64,000 nucleotides of DNA from positions 248,001 to 312,000 of the forward strand of contig JADJPK010000005.1 of assembly GCA_016713305.1 (NCBI GenBank), written 5' to 3'. The position numbers and the translations under genes were made by a program. Positions 46,185-53,647 of this stretch are shown one piece after another (position 1 is the first letter of the stretch; each line of letters starts with the position of its first letter). Source of the DNA: Betaproteobacteria bacterium (lineage in GTDB: Bacteria > Pseudomonadota > Gammaproteobacteria > Burkholderiales > Ga0077523). Below the pieces are notes generated by a model. That model was not told where the DNA came from. It did not search any database and saw only the letters and a list, made by a program, of their open reading frames with translations.

Positions 46185-46989
46185 ACGAACAGCAGGAGCC
46201 TCGCGATCCCATGTCCCCAGGAAGCGCTTCGGACAACACTTTCTGGCCGACAGGTCGGTCATCCGGAAGATTCTCGATGCGCTTGCGCCGGCTGGGGGCG
46301 ACAACGTACTGGAGATCGGTCCGGGCCTGGGTGCACTCACGGAACCCCTGCTCGAGAGGATTCCGTTTCTTCAAGTGGTCGAGATCGACAGGGACATCGT
46401 TCAGCGGCTGCGGGCGGCCCACGAGGAAAGCCGCTTGCGGATACATGAAGGTGACGCGCTGCAGTTCGACTTCGGAATCGCGGGAGCGGATCTGCGTGTG
46501 GTGGGCAACCTTCCGTACAACATCTCCACGCCGCTTCTTTTCCGCCTTGCGCAGTGGCGGGCACGAATCCGGGACTGTCATTTCATGCTGCAGAAGGAAG
46601 TCGTGGACCGCATGGTCGATCATCCGGGCGGACCGGACTACGGCAGACTCAGTGTCATGCTGCAGTATCGCTTCCGGATGGAGAAGCTCTTCGAAGTTCC
46701 GCCGGGCGCGTTCCGCCCGCCGCCCAAGGTTCGTTCTGCCGTCGTGCGCATGACACCGCTGGGACCGGAAGCACCGGTTGCGCTCGATGAGCAGGCTTTG
46801 GGTGAAGTGGTGACCAGGGCCTTCACCCGCAGGCGCAAGACCCTTCGCAACGCTCTCGAGGGCTATCTCGACGTTCCGCGCATAGAAGCGGCCGGGCTGG
46901 ATCCGGCATCGCGCCCGGAGACGGTCGATGTCGGCGGATTCATCCGTGCCGCCGACGAATACGTCAGGAGGCGCGCGATCGCTGAATGA
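46174..46989 (+). CDS. rsmA: 16S rRNA dimethyladenosine transferase
   Basis: Dimethylates the two adjacent adenines of the 3' hairpin of 16S rRNA late in small-subunit assembly. The 271-residue protein has the start KRFGQHFLADRSVI, SAM-binding LEIGPGLGAL (46-55) and the catalytic NLPYNIS motif. The start at ATG 46174 lies within pdxA (11-base overlap). The 3' end overlaps the convergent, minus-strand gloA by 26 bases. Also known as ksgA. Confidence 0.95.
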   Translation: MTAERTAGASRSHVPRKRFGQHFLADRSVIRKILDALAPAGGDNVLEIGPGLGALTEPLLERIPFLQVVEIDRDIVQRLRAAHEESRLRIHEGDALQFDFGIAGADLRVVGNLPYNISTPLLFRLAQWRARIRDCHFMLQKEVVDRMVDHPGGPDYGRLSVMLQYRFRMEKLFEVPPGAFRPPPKVRSAVVRMTPLGPEAPVALDEQALGEVVTRAFTRRRKTLRNALEGYLDVPRIEAAGLDPASRPETVDVGGFIRAADEYVRRRAIAE

Positions 46990-47359
46990 ACTCGATCTTG
47001 TATCCGTCAGGGTCCTCGACGAACGCGATCACCGTGGTTCCGTGCTTCATGGGTCCGGCCTCCCGCGTGACCTTGCCGCCCCTGCTTCTTCACGTCCTCG
47101 CACGCCTTGTAGGCGTCTTCCACTTCCAGTGCGATGTGGCCGTAACCCGTACCCAGTTCGTAGCTCTTGGTGTCCCAGTTATGGGTGAGTTCGAGCACTG
47201 TTTCCTTGTCCTCTCGTCGCCGTAGCCGATGAAGCAGAGGGTGAAACGGCCGTCCGGATAGTCCTTCTGACGAAGCACGCGCATTCCGAGCACGTGACTA
47301 TAGAAGTCCACCGAACGCTGAAGATCGCCCACTCGAAGCATTGTGTGCAGGATACGCAT
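46964..47359 (-). CDS. gloA: Lactoylglutathione lyase (glyoxalase I; two frameshifts)
   Basis: Detoxifies methylglyoxal as its glutathione adduct. The protein begins MRILHTMLRVGDLQRSVDFY and CFIGYGDE. One base is missing at 47211-47212, then LELTHNWDTKSYELGTGYGHIALEV follows in the next frame. An extra base at 47075-47078 restores the original frame for GKVTREAGPMKHGTTVIAFVEDPDGYKIEFI. The end is TGA at 46964-46966, inside the 3' end of rsmA on the other strand. Corrected length is 131 residues, as expected. Two cancelling indels suggest consensus error. It follows rubredoxin by eight bases. Confidence 0.85.
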
Positions 47360-47367
47360 GATCGCCC

Positions 47368-47550
47368 TCAGATCTGAACCATCTCGAAATCTTCCTTGCG
47401 TGCTCCGCATTCGGGACACACCCAGTTCATCGGCACGTCGTCCCAGCGGGTTCCGGCGGGGATGCCCTCTTCGGGTAGGCCCGCGGCTTCGTCGTAGATG
47501 AAGCCGCAAATGAGGCACATGAAGGTCTTGTATTCTGTGGTGGAAGACAT
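47368..47550 (-). CDS. Rubredoxin
   Basis: A 60-residue single-iron electron carrier. Four cysteines ligate Fe: Cys12 and Cys15 (MCLICG), Cys45 and Cys48 (VCPECG). The conserved GTRWDDVPMNW lies between them. The start ATG at 47550 gives MSSTTEYKTF. It is divergent from thiE with a short palindrome in the 120-base gap. Partners could include rubredoxin-dependent hydroxylases or peroxide-reducing systems. Confidence 0.95.
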   Translation of the reverse strand: MSSTTEYKTFMCLICGFIYDEAAGLPEEGIPAGTRWDDVPMNWVCPECGARKEDFEMVQI

Positions 47551-47583
47551 CGCGCGCTCGGCATTGGATAAAATGGAAATTGT

Positions 47584-47595
47584 ACGTTCAAACGT
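47584..47595. promoter_or_regulatory. Short palindrome in the rubredoxin/thiE divergent region
   Basis: ACGTT and AACGT flank a CA dinucleotide, forming a 12-base palindrome 34 bases upstream of the rubredoxin ATG and 76 upstream of thiE. A TACAAT reading toward rubredoxin overlaps its left arm region. It could be an operator. No TPP riboswitch was recognised before thiE. Confidence 0.3.
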
Positions 47596-47670
47596 CCATT
47601 CGCCAAAGGCGGCGTGTGCGTTTCGAGCGAAGAGTCTGCCCGCTTCAGGGCACGCAACGGAACCCTGCCG

Positions 47671-48309
47671 ATGATTCATGGTTTGTACGCCATCACACCC
47701 GATTCATGGGATAGCCAGCGCCTGCTAGACGGGGTCGAGGCGGCTGTCGAAGGGGGGGCATCCGTTCTGCAGTACCGGCGCAAGGCGATCGCGATTTCCG
47801 AGCGTAGAAAGGAAGCGGCGGCGATTCGGGAGATCTGCCGCCCGCGGGGCGTTCCGCTCATCGTCAACGATGACCCCACCCTCGCGGCCGAGGTGCATGC
47901 CGATGGCGTTCATCTAGGGCGGGACGACGGTTCGGTGGCGGCAGCACGCGCTGTCCTCGGAGGGACGTCCATGATAGGTGTCTCCTGCTACGACGATCTC
48001 GAGCGTGCGGGGCGAGCCTTTCACGAAGGGGCCGATTACGTGGCGTTCGGCAGTTTCTTTCCTTCCGCGGTGAAGCCCCACGCCGTCCGTCCCCCGGTGT
48101 CCCTGCTGAGCGCAGCACGTGACCGCATCGCGCTTCCGCGAGTCGCGATCGGCGGCATCACCGTGCACAATGCGGCCCTGTTGATCGAGGAGGGCGCCGA
48201 TGCGGTGGCCGTCATCTCCGACCTGTTCGACGCGCAAGACATCCGTGCCAGGGCGGAACTGTTCTCGTCATTGTTTCGTGCCACGCAACCGTTCATCGAG
48301 GTTCCATGA
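47671..48309 (+). CDS. thiE: Thiamine-phosphate synthase
   Basis: Joins the pyrimidine and thiazole moieties of thiamine. The 212-residue barrel starts MIHGLYAITPD. Family motifs include SVLQYRRK, LIVNDDPTLAAEVHADGVHLGRDD and VAIGGIT. An upstream in-frame codon at 47614 would add 19 residues that do not fit the family. The stop overlaps the hemL start (ATGA). No other thiamine genes are nearby. Confidence 0.93.
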   Translation: MIHGLYAITPDSWDSQRLLDGVEAAVEGGASVLQYRRKAIAISERRKEAAAIREICRPRGVPLIVNDDPTLAAEVHADGVHLGRDDGSVAAARAVLGGTSMIGVSCYDDLERAGRAFHEGADYVAFGSFFPSAVKPHAVRPPVSLLSAARDRIALPRVAIGGITVHNAALLIEEGADAVAVISDLFDAQDIRARAELFSSLFRATQPFIEVP

Positions 48310-49592
48310 CTTCCCGCAATGAATCCCTTTTCGCCCGGTCACAGAAAGTCATCCCGGGTGGAGTGAATTCTCCCGTCCGCGCGTTTCGCTCCGTGGGTGG
48401 CGTTCCACGCTTCTTCGTTCGCGGCGAAGGTGCCTGGCTTTGGGATGCCGACGGGCGCAAGTACGTCGACTACGTCGGTTCCTGGGGGCCGATGATCGTC
48501 GGGCACGCTCATCCCGAGGTGGTTCAGGCTGTCCAGACGGCTGCCGCATCGAGTCTCTCCTTCGGCGCTCCGACGGAGAAGGAACTGGAGATGGCCGAAC
48601 TGCTCACGACGCTGCTTCCCTCCATGGAGATGGTGCGTCTGGTGAGTTCGGGCACGGAAGCGACGATGTCGGCCATCCGCCTTGCGCGCGGGTTCACCGG
48701 CCGCAACGTGATCGTCAAGTTCGAAGGCTGCTATCACGGGCATGCCGACGCGCTGCTCGTGAAGGCGGGATCGGGAGCGCTGACATTCGGCCAGCCGAGT
48801 TCGGCCGGCGTACCGGCCGACACGACTCGTCACACCCTGGTCCTGGACTACAACGACGTGGAGGCTCTCGAGAGCGCCTTCGCTGCCCAGGGGAAGGATA
48901 TCGCGGCCGTCATTCTCGAACCCGTCGTGGGCAACATGAACCTGGTGCGCCCTTCCGAGGACTTTCTTCGCGCGCTACGCGACCTGACGGCGCATCACGG
49001 TGCGGTATTGATCTTCGACGAGGTGATGACCGGCTTTCGTGTGGGCCCCCGCGGCGCGCAGGGGCTCTTCGGCATCACCCCGGATCTGACGACCCTGGGC
49101 AAGGTGGTCGGCGGTGGCATGCCACTGGGCGCGTTCGGTGGCCGTCGCGAGATCATGGAGCGTCTCGCCCCGCTCGGGCCGGTTTACCAGGCGGGGACGC
49201 TGTCGGGCAATCCGGTGGCCGTCGCCGCGGGACTTGCCACGCTCAAGCTGGTCCAGGCACCGGGTTTCTTCGATCGGCTTTCCGACGCGACATCGAGACT
49301 CGTGTCCGGCCTTGTCGATGAGGCCAGGAAGAACGGGGTGGAGTTCTCGGGCGATTGTGTGGGCGGAATGTTCGGCTTGTTCTTCCGTGCGAACCCCCCG
49401 GCGACGTTTGCAGAGGTGATGACGGCGGATCGGGAGAAGTTCAACCGGTTCTTCCACCTCATGCTCGATCGTGGGATCTATCTTGCCCCGTCCGCCTTCG
49501 AAGCGGGCTTCGTGTCGTCCGCCCATGGCGAAGAAGAACTGGGCTTGACGATCGTCGCGGCGGGCGAGGCTTTTTCCGCGCTCGCCGCGTGA
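48306..49592 (+). CDS. hemL: Glutamate-1-semialdehyde 2,1-aminomutase
   Basis: PLP enzyme producing 5-aminolevulinate from glutamate-1-semialdehyde, the entry to tetrapyrroles by the C5 route. The 428-residue protein has LVSSGTEATMSAIRLARGFTG, CYHGHADALLVKAGSG, IFDEVMTGFR and the Schiff-base Lys266 in TLGKVVGGGMPLGAFGG. Coupled to thiE by ATGA. hemB, which uses its product, is 1.6 kb downstream, and hemF is also in this window. It converges on cytochrome c4 with only ten bases between stops. Confidence 0.96.
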   Translation: MTSRNESLFARSQKVIPGGVNSPVRAFRSVGGVPRFFVRGEGAWLWDADGRKYVDYVGSWGPMIVGHAHPEVVQAVQTAAASSLSFGAPTEKELEMAELLTTLLPSMEMVRLVSSGTEATMSAIRLARGFTGRNVIVKFEGCYHGHADALLVKAGSGALTFGQPSSAGVPADTTRHTLVLDYNDVEALESAFAAQGKDIAAVILEPVVGNMNLVRPSEDFLRALRDLTAHHGAVLIFDEVMTGFRVGPRGAQGLFGITPDLTTLGKVVGGGMPLGAFGGRREIMERLAPLGPVYQAGTLSGNPVAVAAGLATLKLVQAPGFFDRLSDATSRLVSGLVDEARKNGVEFSGDCVGGMFGLFFRANPPATFAEVMTADREKFNRFFHLMLDRGIYLAPSAFEAGFVSSAHGEEELGLTIVAAGEAFSALAA

Positions 49593-49602
49593 CCGCCACG
49601 CT

Positions 49603-50220
49603 CTACTTCAGGCCGGCCACGTACTCGGAAAGGGCGGAGATTTCCGCATCGCTGAGCTTGGCCGCGATGGCACGCATCATGGAATTCGCGTCGTTGGCTC
49701 GCTCGCCGGCACGGAAGGCCTTCAGTTGTGCGGCCGTGTATTCCTGATGCTGGCCCCCGAGGCGAGGATACTGGGCCGGAATTCCGGCTCCGGATGGCGA
49801 GTGGCATCCGGAGCACGCGGGGATGCCGCGGGCAGTATCGCCGCCCCGATAGAGCTTCTGGCCCTTCGCCGCGAGATCCTTGTCGCGGGTCCCGGCATGA
49901 CGGAGCTTCTGCTGGCCGAAGAATGCGCCCACGTCATTCATCGATTCCGGGGTGAGCATGGCGGCCATCCCTGCCATGATCGGATTGGCCCGGGTGCCGC
50001 TCTTGAATTCCGCGAGCTGCTTGGCGATGTACTCGGGGTGCTGCTGCGCGAGGCTCGGATTGGTCGGAATCATGCTGTTGCCATCCGGCCCGTGACAGGC
50101 GGCGCACGCTGCGGCGGCCGCCTGGCCCTTCGCCGAATCTCCCTTCGCGGCGGCATGGGCGCTTACGGCTACCAACAGGGTCGTCGTGGCAAGACAAACG
50201 GCGATACGGGTGCGGGTCAT
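49603..50220 (-). CDS. Dihaem cytochrome c4
   Basis: A 205-residue periplasmic dihaem electron carrier. The signal peptide (about 1-23) ends in AHAAA. Two class I domains carry CAACH at 39-43 and CSGCH at 136-140. Distal Met candidates are in NPIMAGMAAML and NSMMRAIAAKL, repeated symmetrically as expected for c4. Such proteins feed electrons to cytochrome oxidases. It is divergent from engB across 113 bases. c4 next to engB and hemB is a familiar betaproteobacterial arrangement. Confidence 0.93.
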   Translation of the reverse strand: MTRTRIAVCLATTTLLVAVSAHAAAKGDSAKGQAAAAACAACHGPDGNSMIPTNPSLAQQHPEYIAKQLAEFKSGTRANPIMAGMAAMLTPESMNDVGAFFGQQKLRHAGTRDKDLAAKGQKLYRGGDTARGIPACSGCHSPSGAGIPAQYPRLGGQHQEYTAAQLKAFRAGERANDANSMMRAIAAKLSDAEISALSEYVAGLK

Positions 50221-50333
50221 GGAGTCCTCGAAGTAAGGCGTATTCGGTCGTACCGGCGGCCATGCATTGCCGCCGGGGCAGCCAAGAAACGGTCGGATTA
50301 TCGAACAACCCGAAATTTTAGCGGATTTGCCCT

Positions 50334-50959
50334 GTGACCGAAGCTCGGCACGACACTGTCAATCCTCTGGCGCATGCCTCGTATTCAGCCAGCGCCCACG
50401 ATCTGGCGCAATTGCCTTCGCCGTTCGGGCCCGAGGTAGCGTTCGCGGGCCGTTCCAATGCCGGCAAATCCAGCGCGATCAACGCACTGGTCGGACACAA
50501 TCGGCTTGCGTTCGTCAGCAAGACGCCGGGACGGACGCAGATGATCAATTTCTTCGTGCTGCCGGGAGGCCGCTATCTGGTCGATCTTCCGGGATACGGG
50601 TATGCAAAGGTGCCTGAGGCCGAGCGAAAGCGGTGGGGTCACCTGATCGGCACCTACCTGCAGACTCGACCCAACCTCGCGGGTCTCGTCGCGATCATGG
50701 ACGTCCGGCATCCCCTGACACCGCTGGATCGTCAACTCCTCGATTGGTTCTTGCCCGCTGGCCGGCCGGTGCATATTCTGCTGACCAAGGCCGACAAGCT
50801 GAGTCGGCAGCAGGCCGCCCGGCAGTTGGGGAGGTCAAACGGGAGCTCGAGACTCATGATCTCGTGTCGGTACAGCTGTTCTCGAGTCTGAATCTGGGGG
50901 GGGTCGAAGAAGCGCGGGCCATCATCGGGCGGTGGCTGGCTGCCATGCCCCTTCCATAA
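50334..50959 (+). CDS. engB: Ribosome-biogenesis GTPase EngB/YihA (one frameshift)
   Basis: Small GTPase needed for 50S subunit assembly. The start is GTG at 50334. The G1 loop is GRSNAGKSS (39-47), G3 is DLPGYGYAKV and G4 is TKADKLS. After ARQLG one G is missing in the run 50828-50831. Restoring it yields GEVKRELE and the normal C-terminus VQLFSSLNLGGVEEARAIIGRWL to TAA 50957-50959, total about 208 residues. Another homopolymer undercall pattern, so a functional gene is likely. Confidence 0.9.
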
Positions 50960-50966
50960 AAAGAAA

Positions 50967-50987
50967 CCCCCGGAACCGGTCCGGGGG
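50967..50987. terminator. Strong GC hairpin after engB
   Basis: CCCCCGGA and TCCGGGGG form a perfect eight-base stem with a five-base loop, eight bases after the engB stop. The A-rich flank is on the left (50958-50966), so as an intrinsic terminator it is better oriented for minus-strand transcripts. For engB it lacks a T-tract. Confidence 0.45.
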
Positions 50988-51005
50988 CAAGCCTTTGATC
51001 AGGCA

Positions 51006-51050
51006 CCCGCTCAGGGAGGAGAAGCGGGAGACGTCACCGTCTGGTCTTTT
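51006..51050 (+). other. Two consecutive hairpins ending in TCTTTT between engB and hemB
   Basis: CCCGCT (51006-51011) pairs with AGCGGG (51023-51028), then AGACG (51029-51033) pairs with CGTCT (51038-51042) followed by GGTCTTTT. Together with the stronger stem at 50967-50987 this is a compact structured stretch in a 195-base gap. It could be a terminator cluster or a small RNA 3' end. Neither is proven. Confidence 0.35.
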
Positions 51051-51154
51051 GTACGTCGGCCATGAAATTAGTTCCGCCGCAGACTAATGGAGTTGCGGGC
51101 GTCTCCGTGTAGAGACGTCCGGCATTCGCTACCGAACCATTCGAGGATTCGCAG

Positions 51155-52168
51155 ATGTCCCTGCCTTTGAGCTCATTTCCCACCAGACGCATGCGCCGCA
51201 ATCGTCGTCATGACTTCTCTCGCCGTCTGGTACGCGAAACCACCCTGACGGCCAGCGATCTCATCTACCCCGTGTTCGTGATCGAGGGACAGAATCGGGT
51301 CGAGCCTGTCGGATCGATGCCGGGGGTGGAACGCATGACCGTCGACCGTCTGCTTCCCGTCGCGGAGCGCTGCGTCCGGCTGCGGATTCCGGCGATCGCT
51401 CTCTTTCCTGTCGTGGATGCGTCGCGAAAATCGCCTCTTGCAGAAGAGGCGTATCACTCCGATGGACTTGTCCCGCGGACCGTGGCGGCGCTCAAGAACC
51501 GTTTCCCGGAGTTGGGTGTCATCACTGACGTCGCTCTGGATCCCTATACGAGTCACGGGCAGGATGGACTGCTGGACGCATCCGGGTATGTCATGAACGA
51601 CGAGACCATCGAGGTGCTGGTCCGGCAGGCGGAATGCCATGCCGCGGCGGGTGTGGATATCGTGGCACCCTCGGACATGATGGATGGCCGGATAGGGGCC
51701 ATCCGGAATCATCTCGACTCCGCGGGCCACCAGATGGTTCGAATAATGGCCTATTCCGCGAAGTACGCCTCCAGCTTCTACGGGCCGTTCCGCGACGCCG
51801 TCGGCTCGGCAGGCAATCTGGGTGGTGGCAACAAGTACACCTATCAGATGGATCCCGCCAACTCGGACGAGGCGCTGTGGGAAGTCGGGTTGGATCTGCA
51901 GGAGGGTGCGGACATGGTCATGATCAAGCCCGGCATGCCCTACCTCGACATCGTCCGCAGGGTGAAGGACGCCTACGGGGCGCCGACGATGGTCTATCAA
52001 GTGAGCGGCGAATACGCGATGCTCAAGGCGGCCGGTGGCAACGGCTGGATCGACTAGAAGAAATGCGTGATCGAGAGCCTTCTCTCGTTCAAGCGGGCGG
52101 GAGCCGACGCGGTGCTTACCTACTTCGCGCTGGAGGCGGCCGCCTGGATGGAGGCGGGCGGAGTCTGA
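51155..52168 (+). CDS. hemB: Delta-aminolevulinic acid dehydratase (in-frame TAG at codon 301)
   Basis: Condenses two 5-aminolevulinate molecules to porphobilinogen. The catalytic lysines are Lys203 (AYSAKYASSFYG) and Lys258 (MIKPGMPYLD). The frame is interrupted by TAG at 52055-52057 (NGWID, stop), then continues in the same frame as KKCVIESLLSFKRAGADAVLTYFALEAA to TGA 52166-52168. Most relatives have Glu at the stop position, so GAG to TAG is the simplest explanation. Read through, the protein is 337 residues, normal length. Truncation would remove the C-terminal helices of the barrel. I infer a base-call error, as in purD. Confidence 0.9.
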
Positions 52169-52186
52169 AGCCGCAAGCGGCCGGTG

Positions 52187-52936
52187 TCATCCCAGTTTGG
52201 ACTTGCGCTCCCGCTCGAGCCGGATGATGTAACGCTGAATCACGGTGTCGGTGCCGGGCGGGACATTGACGAACATGCAACCGACGCGGCGGGTGACCCT
52301 CTGGTCTCGCAACGGGATATCGACCACGTTTCGCACCTGCAAGGTGACGGACAGCACGCCCAGTTCCGGCAGAGTGATGGTGCAGCCGGCGAACTCGGTA
52401 CCCACTTCGACCGGGACTGATTCCGGAAATCCCGTCAGTCCCACGCCCCCAAGGCTGATATCGAACAACGGCACCACCACCGGCTTCTGGTTCTCGACGG
52501 GAATGGTGCACTTCACCGGGCGCAGAACCGGAGTTTCTGCTCTGAAGAACTCTCGCCGCTGAAACTTGAGGAGCCTGGGGGGAAGGGGAATGTACAGGGC
52601 GGGCCTGCCCTCGAATTCGGCGAGCTTGCTGCGATCCACTTCCCAACGGATCTTGATCTTGTCGTGCCGGCTTACGAAGGCGATGCGATCGGAACTGGCG
52701 AGTCTTCGGTTGAGCCCGTCGTCCTTGGCTGCGTCCACCACGCAAATTCCGTTCTGGAGGTCCACGGCGAGCAGGCCGTCACGAACGATTCCCTGCCGGC
52801 ATTGAAGTGGGCCGTCACGATCTCCGGCCATCATCGCGCCGCGGAGAATGAAGCCGATTTCCACCCGGGAGTGGATCAGAAACCGGGATTCGTCTTCCTC
52901 GGGGACGAGCTTCTTGTCTGGCGTAGTGGATTCCAT
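52187..52936 (-). CDS. YcgR-like flagellar brake / PilZ-domain c-di-GMP receptor
   Basis: A 249-residue protein from ATG 52936 (a TTG at 52975 would add 13 residues). The N-terminal half resembles the YcgR N domain. The C-terminal PilZ domain shows the c-di-GMP motifs: the Arg-rich QRREFFRAETP and the DISLGGVGL element. YcgR proteins slow flagella when bound to c-di-GMP. No flagellar genes are in the window, so a role with type IV pili or envelope control is equally open. It lies 66 bases downstream of the nucleotidyltransferase gene. Confidence 0.85.
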   Translation of the reverse strand: MESTTPDKKLVPEEDESRFLIHSRVEIGFILRGAMMAGDRDGPLQCRQGIVRDGLLAVDLQNGICVVDAAKDDGLNRRLASSDRIAFVSRHDKIKIRWEVDRSKLAEFEGRPALYIPLPPRLLKFQRREFFRAETPVLRPVKCTIPVENQKPVVVPLFDISLGGVGLTGFPESVPVEVGTEFAGCTITLPELGVLSVTLQVRNVVDIPLRDQRVTRRVGCMFVNVPPGTDTVIQRYIIRLERERKSKLG

Positions 52937-53002
52937 GTCTGCTAAGGCCGTCTCCCGCAGCGGAAAGACAACCAAGGGGATTTCGGCAGCGAGACCATTA
53001 AG

Positions 53003-53629
53003 TTAAGGCGCGGTCCTGTCTGCATTTGGAGACAGAGTCTGCTCGAGCCACGGGGCCCGGACTCGTTCTATGGGGCGGCTGTCTTGCGATGAACGAATCG
53101 AATGCCGGCTGTCTCTACGCGAGAACACCGTGAGTCGCGTACCCGCCTCGTCGTCGGAGGAAAGCTCGTAAACCGGTACCACTCGGGTCTCGCCGGCCAC
53201 AGTGAATCGGCCCTCCCTCGGCTTGAAGACGATCCGGTTGTTGATCAGGAACATCTCGAGTTCCTTCGGGTCATCGGTGAATAGATGCAGATCGATGTCC
53301 GAATACCGCCCCGCGCTGCCGGACAGGACCGGCCCGACGAGATGAGGGTCGAATGCCGCCAGGCGCCGCATTGTCCGCAGCGCGGCGACCCGGAGTTCTT
53401 CCAGCCGTTCTGCCTGCTCCCCTGCCTGATAGAGCTGCTGATACTCCTTGAGTGCCTGCTCTATCTCCTCGTTGTCTGGCAAATTCCGCGTGTCGGGGGC
53501 GCCAGTCTGCCGGGCTGCCTTCCGCTTGGCCAGGCCATAGTCATCGATTCCGTCCTCCGCCATCAGGCGGGCTGCAGCCTGCGCTATTCGCATCCGCATT
53601 TGCCGTTGATTGTGGGAGTCGCGTGGCAT
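53003..53629 (-). CDS. Nucleotidyltransferase-fold protein
   Basis: A 208-residue protein with a polymerase-beta-type nucleotidyltransferase motif: Gly104-Ser105, then SDIDLHLF with Asp111 and Asp113. These are the metal-binding residues. The N-terminal half (MRMRIAQAAARLMAEDGIDDYGLAKRKAA) is helical and resembles an uncharacterised domain common in betaproteobacteria. The last 40 residues are basic and probably disordered. Substrate unknown. It lies between the PilZ gene and mrcA (18 bases after the mrcA stop) on the same strand. Confidence 0.7.
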   Translation of the reverse strand: MPRDSHNQRQMRMRIAQAAARLMAEDGIDDYGLAKRKAARQTGAPDTRNLPDNEEIEQALKEYQQLYQAGEQAERLEELRVAALRTMRRLAAFDPHLVGPVLSGSAGRYSDIDLHLFTDDPKELEMFLINNRIVFKPREGRFTVAGETRVVPVYELSSDDEAGTRLTVFSRRDSRHSIRSSQDSRPIERVRAPWLEQTLSPNADRTAP

Positions 53630-53647
53630 GGTGAAGGATGTCGCGTA

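Noticed and set aside
47551..47670. TPP riboswitch upstream of thiE
   Set aside because: The 120-base gap lacks the conserved CUGAGA and ACCUGA-type elements and is shared with the divergent rubredoxin promoter.
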